Shown: piece by piece, positions 7,200 through 9,725 of the stretch
How positions within the stretch are numbered: the stretch's first letter is position 1
Layout: the number at the start of each line of letters is the position of its first letter
Assembly (NCBI GenBank): GCA_002323775.1
Contig: DCPV01000275.1
Location: 1 to 9,725 of the forward strand
DNA: 9,725 nucleotides
Direction: 5' to 3'
Origin: Firmicutes bacterium UBA1535
Lineage (GTDB): Bacteria > Bacillota > Clostridia > Tissierellales > Sedimentibacteraceae
Position numbers and translations under genes: made by a program
The notes under the pieces: model-generated
The model's input: only the letters and a program-made list of their open reading frames with translations
Database searches by the model: none
Told to the model about the DNA's origin: nothing

Positions 7200-7205
7200 A
7201 TTATA
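7200..7205 (-). promoter_or_regulatory. Extended -10 element of LCP copy 3
   Basis: On the minus strand a consensus TATAAT is preceded by TGA (TGATATAAT), an extended -10 like those of the other two copies. No good -35 hexamer is present at the expected distance in the A/T-rich stretch upstream, as is common for extended -10 promoters. Initiation near 7193 gives a leader of about 131 nt to the preferred start. Confidence 0.5.
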
Positions 7206-7247
7206 TCACATTTTTTAAATTTATATATAATTTTTTTTAAATAAATG

Positions 7248-7276
7248 TTGCTATTTTATTAATTTAGGTTTATAAT
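7248..7276 (+). promoter_or_regulatory. Sigma-A promoter of the cold-shock gene
   Basis: TTGCTA (7248-7253) and a consensus TATAAT (7271-7276) are 17 nt apart. Initiation near 7283 gives a leader of only about 28 nt, ending in a GGAGG ribosome site (7296-7300) placed 10 nt before the ATG. The long structured cold-box leader known from enterobacterial cspA is absent. Confidence 0.7.
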
Positions 7277-7310
7277 ATATCCATATCTTATATTTGGAGG
7301 ATTTTTTTCA

Positions 7311-7511
7311 ATGAAAACTGGTTCAGTTAAATGGTTTGATTCTAAAAAGGGTTTTGGATTTATCTCATGTGATGATGGAAAAGATGTATTCGTACACTTT
7401 ACTGCTATAACTTCAGATGGATTTAAGACATTAGAAGAAGGACAAAAAGTAAGCTTTGATATCATAGATGGTAACAAAGGACCTCAAGCAAGCAACGTTA
7501 AATTAGCTTAA
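7311..7511 (+). CDS. Cold-shock domain protein (CspA family)
   Basis: Small single-domain RNA/ssDNA-binding protein of 66 residues, the standard Csp length. It is a five-stranded beta-barrel that melts RNA secondary structure and affects transcription and translation in the cytosol. The sequence starts [18 protein letters not shown] with the RNP1 motif KGFGFI at 13-18 and RNP2 VFVHF at 26-30; the exposed aromatics (W8, F15, F17, F27, H29, F30) are all present. It is the only clear plus-strand gene of the window, with its own promoter and a strong terminator, so it is monocistronic. The short leader suggests constitutive or growth-linked expression rather than cspA-type thermosensing, though this is inferred. 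Bacteria often carry several csp paralogues, so I cannot assign cspA, cspB or similar. Confidence 0.97.
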   Translation: MKTGSVKWFDSKKGFGFISCDDGKDVFVHFTAITSDGFKTLEEGQKVSFDIIDGNKGPQASNVKLA

Positions 7512-7528
7512 TTTGAGCCTTTTACACC

Positions 7529-7557
7529 TTTAATATACATATAAAATTTATATTAAA
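7529..7557 (+). other. AT-only stem-loop after the cold-shock gene
   Basis: TTTAATATA (7529-7537) and TATATTAAA (7549-7557) form a 9-bp all-A/T stem with an 11-nt loop between the stop codon and the main terminator. With no G-C pair and no U tract it is unlikely to terminate transcription by itself. It may protect the 3' end of the transcript or be fortuitous. Confidence 0.25.
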
Positions 7558-7578
7558 TAAGGTATTTCAAAGAACATT

Positions 7579-7608
7579 AAAAGGAGTGTATACACTCCTT
7601 TTTGTTTT
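7579..7608 (+). terminator. Palindromic intrinsic terminator of the cold-shock gene, possibly bidirectional
   Basis: AAAAGGAGTGTA at 7579-7590 is followed directly by its exact complement TACACTCCTTTT at 7591-7602, then TGTTTT. As RNA this gives a stem of up to 10 bp with a UAUA loop and a T-rich 3' side. It lies 67 bp after the cold-shock stop and 50 bp after the end of the convergent S1-protein gene. The A-rich left flank supplies a short U tract on the other strand, so it may end both transcripts. Confidence 0.85.
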
Positions 7609-7652
7609 GGAAAATTTAATTTTTAAAATCAAGATACTATCTTATATTCTCA

Positions 7653-8714
7653 TTATACCTTTTTATGGCTAGTAAATTGTCTTTTGTTTCCTGTCTTATC
7701 CTGTCTGTTTGGTGAGTTGAAGCCTTTTGAAAAAGATTTTTCTTGTTTATTAAATGGGCTGGCTCCTTTTTTGAAGAATTTTTCTTGTCCAGCTGCCGCC
7801 ATATTTCCTTTTTTAAAGGATTTTTCTTCTCCTCTTGATGATGTGCTACTCCCCTTTGATATATCCTTGTCTGCGTTATACAGCTCAATTCCTTTTCTAT
7901 TTATCATAATTAATCTCCTTTTCATCAAATTGCCTATGGCTTTTTTAAACGAAGATTTGCTCATATTGAAATTTTCTATAATTTCTTCTGGTCTGCTATC
8001 ATCATTGAATGGTAAAAACCCTTTATTTTTAACAAGCTTGTTATAGATTTTTTCTCCATCCTTGTCAATTTGCATTCTTGGTGCATCCTTTAAGCTTAAA
8101 CCTAGCTTGCCATCTTCTTTTACTTGATTTACTCTAAGCTCTACCTTGTCTCCTATATGCAGAGGCTTAAGTATTTCTTTTTCATGTACCATTCCCAGAT
8201 ATTTTCCGTCTACGGCTATCATAGCTCCAAGACCTCGTCTTAAGCTAAATACAGTTCCTTCAACCTTATCATTTACATTGTATGGGGAATCTGTTCTCAA
8301 AATATTGTACAAATTCATTGTTGCGCATAACCTTTGCGACTTGTCTATGTATATGCCTACCATATATTCGCCGTTAACTCTAATTTCGCTAACCTGCTCC
8401 TTATACGGCAAGAATAGGTCTTTCTCTAAGCCCCAATTTAAAAACGCACCTATTTTTGATATTTCAACAACCTTTAAAAAGCCTATCTCTCCGATTGTCA
8501 GCTTTGGTCTTCTTGTTGTTGCTATTATTCTATCACTAGAATCTCTATATACAAAAACTTCTATTTTATCACCTTGTTTTGTTCCCTCCGGAACCTGTTT
8601 GATAGGAAGCAAAACGTCATTTTCTCGTTTATCATCTTCATTCTCTCTTAGATAAACGCCAAAATCTACTTCCCTTGCAACTATCAAAGTTTGCATTTCT
8701 CCCAGTTTAATCAT
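7653..8714 (-). CDS. CvfB/YitL-like S1-domain RNA-binding protein with a repeat tail
   Basis: The 353-residue protein resembles the CvfB/YitL family: tandem S1-type beta-barrels followed by a winged-helix domain. CvfB in Staphylococcus aureus binds RNA and affects virulence gene expression. Barrels are visible at about 8-70 (TLIVAREVDFGVYL), 72-133 (FLKVVEISKIGAFLNWG) and 148-208 (KVEGTVFSLRRGLGAMI). The winged helix spans about 218-280. Beyond it lies a basic, Gly/Ser/Asn-rich tail of about 70 residues containing four 14-residue repeats, which gives about 50 residues more than the usual near-300 length. The ATG at 8712-8714 has AAGGAA 9 nt upstream; a second ATG at codon 7 has its GGGAG too close to be preferred. 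It starts 70 bp after pgi on the same strand, so the two are probably co-transcribed. The family call is good; the target RNAs are unknown. Confidence 0.88.
   Translation of the reverse strand: MIKLGEMQTLIVAREVDFGVYLRENEDDKRENDVLLPIKQVPEGTKQGDKIEVFVYRDSSDRIIATTRRPKLTIGEIGFLKVVEISKIGAFLNWGLEKDLFLPYKEQVSEIRVNGEYMVGIYIDKSQRLCATMNLYNILRTDSPYNVNDKVEGTVFSLRRGLGAMIAVDGKYLGMVHEKEILKPLHIGDKVELRVNQVKEDGKLGLSLKDAPRMQIDKDGEKIYNKLVKNKGFLPFNDDSRPEEIIENFNMSKSSFKKAIGNLMKRRLIMINRKGIELYNADKDISKGSSTSSRGEEKSFKKGNMAAAGQEKFFKKGASPFNKQEKSFSKGFNSPNRQDKTGNKRQFTSHKKV
7656..7832 (-). repeat. Four 14-residue (42-bp) tandem repeats in the S1 protein tail
   Basis: Residues 295-308 GEEKSFKKGNMAAA, 309-322 GQEKFFKKGASPFN, 323-336 KQEKSFSKGFNSPN and 337-350 RQDKTGNKRQFTSH align without gaps at a 14-residue period, with consensus xQEKSFxKGxxxxN; the last unit is decayed. 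The tail is rich in Lys, Gly, Ser, Asn and Phe, lacks predicted hydrophobic core and is probably disordered. The DNA carries repeated A6GG runs at the KKG codons, which are prone to slippage during replication or transcription. Confidence 0.75.
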
Positions 8715-8744
8715 TTTATCACATTCCTTTCTTATATGAGTGTT

Positions 8745-8768
8745 TTGTTTCTCTCAATTTTGAAACAA
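8745..8768 (-). other. Stem-loop in the pgi-S1 protein intergenic gap
   Basis: TTGTTTC and GAAACAA (8745-8751 and 8762-8768) form a 7-bp stem with a 10-nt loop in the 70-bp gap. No U tract follows on the minus strand, so it does not look like a terminator. It may be an mRNA stability or processing hairpin between co-transcribed genes. Confidence 0.25.
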
Positions 8769-8784
8769 TAATCTCTATAAAGCA

Positions 8785-9725
8785 TTATTTATTTAATAAT
8801 TCCTTCATATTCTTCTTGTATTCCTCAACTCCAGGCTGGTCGAATGGATTAACGCCTATCATATAGGCACTTAAAGCACAGGACACCATGAAAAAGTAAT
8901 ATAGCTTAGCTATGTAATATGCGTTTATCTCTGGTATTTTAATCACTATGCTAGGTACTTTTCCACTTAAATGCGCCTTAAAAGTTCCTTCAAAGGCAGC
9001 ATTGTTTACAAATTCTACAGTATTGCCAGATAAATAGTTTAGCTTGTCAAAGTTATTTTCATCATGAGGAATACATATATTATACCCATTTTTCTCAACA
9101 ATTAAATTTGTTTCGAAAAATATTTTATTTCCATCTTGAATAAACTGACCCATGGAGTGTAAATCTGTTGTATAGTTTAAAGAAGCTGGATATGTTCCTT
9201 TTCCGTCCTTTCCTTCGCTTTCGCCAAAAAGCTGCTGCCACCACTGCGCTACGCAAGATAGTTCCGGTGAATAATTTGCCAAAATTTCAACATTTTTTGA
9301 CTGTCCTAAAATATGCCTTGCAGCAGCATATTGGCAGCCGATATTTGCTTTAAAGTCTTTTGAAAAGAACTCTTTTTGAGCATCTTTCAGACCTCTCATC
9401 ATTTCGTCAATATCAATACCGGCACAAGCAATTGGCAATAATCCTACAGGAGTAAAGACTGAATATCTTCCGCCTATATTGTCCGGGACTATAAAGCTTT
9501 CCATAGCTTCAGAGTCTGCGATTTTCCTTAAAGCTCCATCTTTTTTATCTGTAATAGCATATATTCTATCCTTAGCCTTATCGCCATATTTTTCATACAT
9601 CTGCTGCTTTAATAACCTAAACGCTATCGCTGGTTCAATTGTAGTTCCAGATTTTGAAATTACAATTAGGCTTGTATCGTAATTTTCTATTACTTTTTTA
9701 GCCTTTAACAGAGTTTTTTCACTAA
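8785..9725 (-). CDS. pgi: Glucose-6-phosphate isomerase (N-terminus beyond window edge)
   Basis: Cytosolic glycolytic enzyme that interconverts glucose 6-phosphate and fructose 6-phosphate. The open frame runs through the right window edge, and 312 residues are visible. Family length in Firmicutes is about 450, so some 135-140 N-terminal residues are missing. The internal ATG at 9598-9600 is not the start, because the in-frame sequence before it encodes the sugar-phosphate site SKSGTT.EPAIAFR (visible residues 23-36). Other signatures are GGRYSVFTPVG (84-94), FGESEGKD with the catalytic Glu (about 168), TDLHSMGQFIQDG with the ring-opening His (189), and NPFDQPGVEEYK at the C-terminus with the catalytic Lys (303). 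All active-site residues visible are intact. It precedes the S1-protein gene by 70 bp on the same strand and may share its transcript. Confidence 0.97.
   Translation of the reverse strand, partial: SEKTLLKAKKVIENYDTSLIVISKSGTTIEPAIAFRLLKQQMYEKYGDKAKDRIYAITDKKDGALRKIADSEAMESFIVPDNIGGRYSVFTPVGLLPIACAGIDIDEMMRGLKDAQKEFFSKDFKANIGCQYAAARHILGQSKNVEILANYSPELSCVAQWWQQLFGESEGKDGKGTYPASLNYTTDLHSMGQFIQDGNKIFFETNLIVEKNGYNICIPHDENNFDKLNYLSGNTVEFVNNAAFEGTFKAHLSGKVPSIVIKIPEINAYYIAKLYYFFMVSCALSAYMIGVNPFDQPGVEEYKKNMKELLNK

Noticed and set aside
7637..7888. Second minus-strand open frame of 83 codons, rich in Lys and Gln.
   Set aside because: It overlaps the end of the S1 protein in another frame. Its repetitive look is the same 42-bp DNA repeat read out of frame.
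8146..8655. Plus-strand open frame of 169 codons.
   Set aside because: It is antisense to the S1 domains of the CvfB-like gene, with no ribosome site or recognisable domain.

Overview
The window is AT-rich bacterial DNA with Gram-positive features: strong AGGAGG-type ribosome binding sites, sigma-A-like promoters (TTGAAA/TATAAT type, several with an extended -10 TGn), Firmicutes-type proteins (LCP transferases, a CvfB/YitL-like S1 protein, a short Pgi of the Bacillus/Clostridium type) and an arginine deiminase operon. It suggests a low-GC anaerobic member of the Clostridia, possibly an amino-acid fermenter of the Peptostreptococcaceae kind. The organism assignment is an inference from gene content and base composition only.

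Layout, all on the minus strand unless stated. Bases 1-3373 hold the arginine deiminase pathway in transcription order arcA (2156-3373), ornithine carbamoyltransferase arcB/argF (1054-2046) and arcC (carbamate kinase, cut by the left window edge). Together they convert arginine to citrulline and ammonia, then to ornithine and carbamoyl phosphate, then to ATP, CO2 and ammonia. No arginine/ornithine antiporter is in view. The arcA leader region (3374-3620) is unusual: a candidate promoter, then a degenerate 18-bp tandem array of small palindromes, then two hairpins before the start codon.

Bases 3648-7083 hold three tandem paralogous LytR-CpsA-Psr (LCP) membrane proteins. Two of them (3648-4631 and 4937-5911) are very similar and were duplicated together with promoter and leader; the third (6064-7062) is more diverged. 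Each has its own candidate promoter and a leader of roughly 120-140 nt. LCP proteins transfer glycopolymers from lipid carriers to peptidoglycan; no glycan biosynthesis genes accompany them here.

A small cold-shock protein gene lies on the plus strand at 7311-7511, divergent from the LCP cluster, and ends at a perfectly palindromic terminator. Convergent to it is a CvfB-like S1-domain RNA-binding protein (7653-8714) with an uncommon C-terminal tail of four 14-residue repeats. Upstream of that, probably in the same transcript, is glucose-6-phosphate isomerase (pgi), whose N-terminal part lies beyond the right window edge.

I see no phage, insertion sequence, CRISPR array, tRNA or rRNA. Most of the window is recognisable metabolism and envelope biology. 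The best candidates for something new are the 18-bp palindrome array ahead of arcA, the promoter-containing LCP triplication and the repeat tail on the S1 protein.
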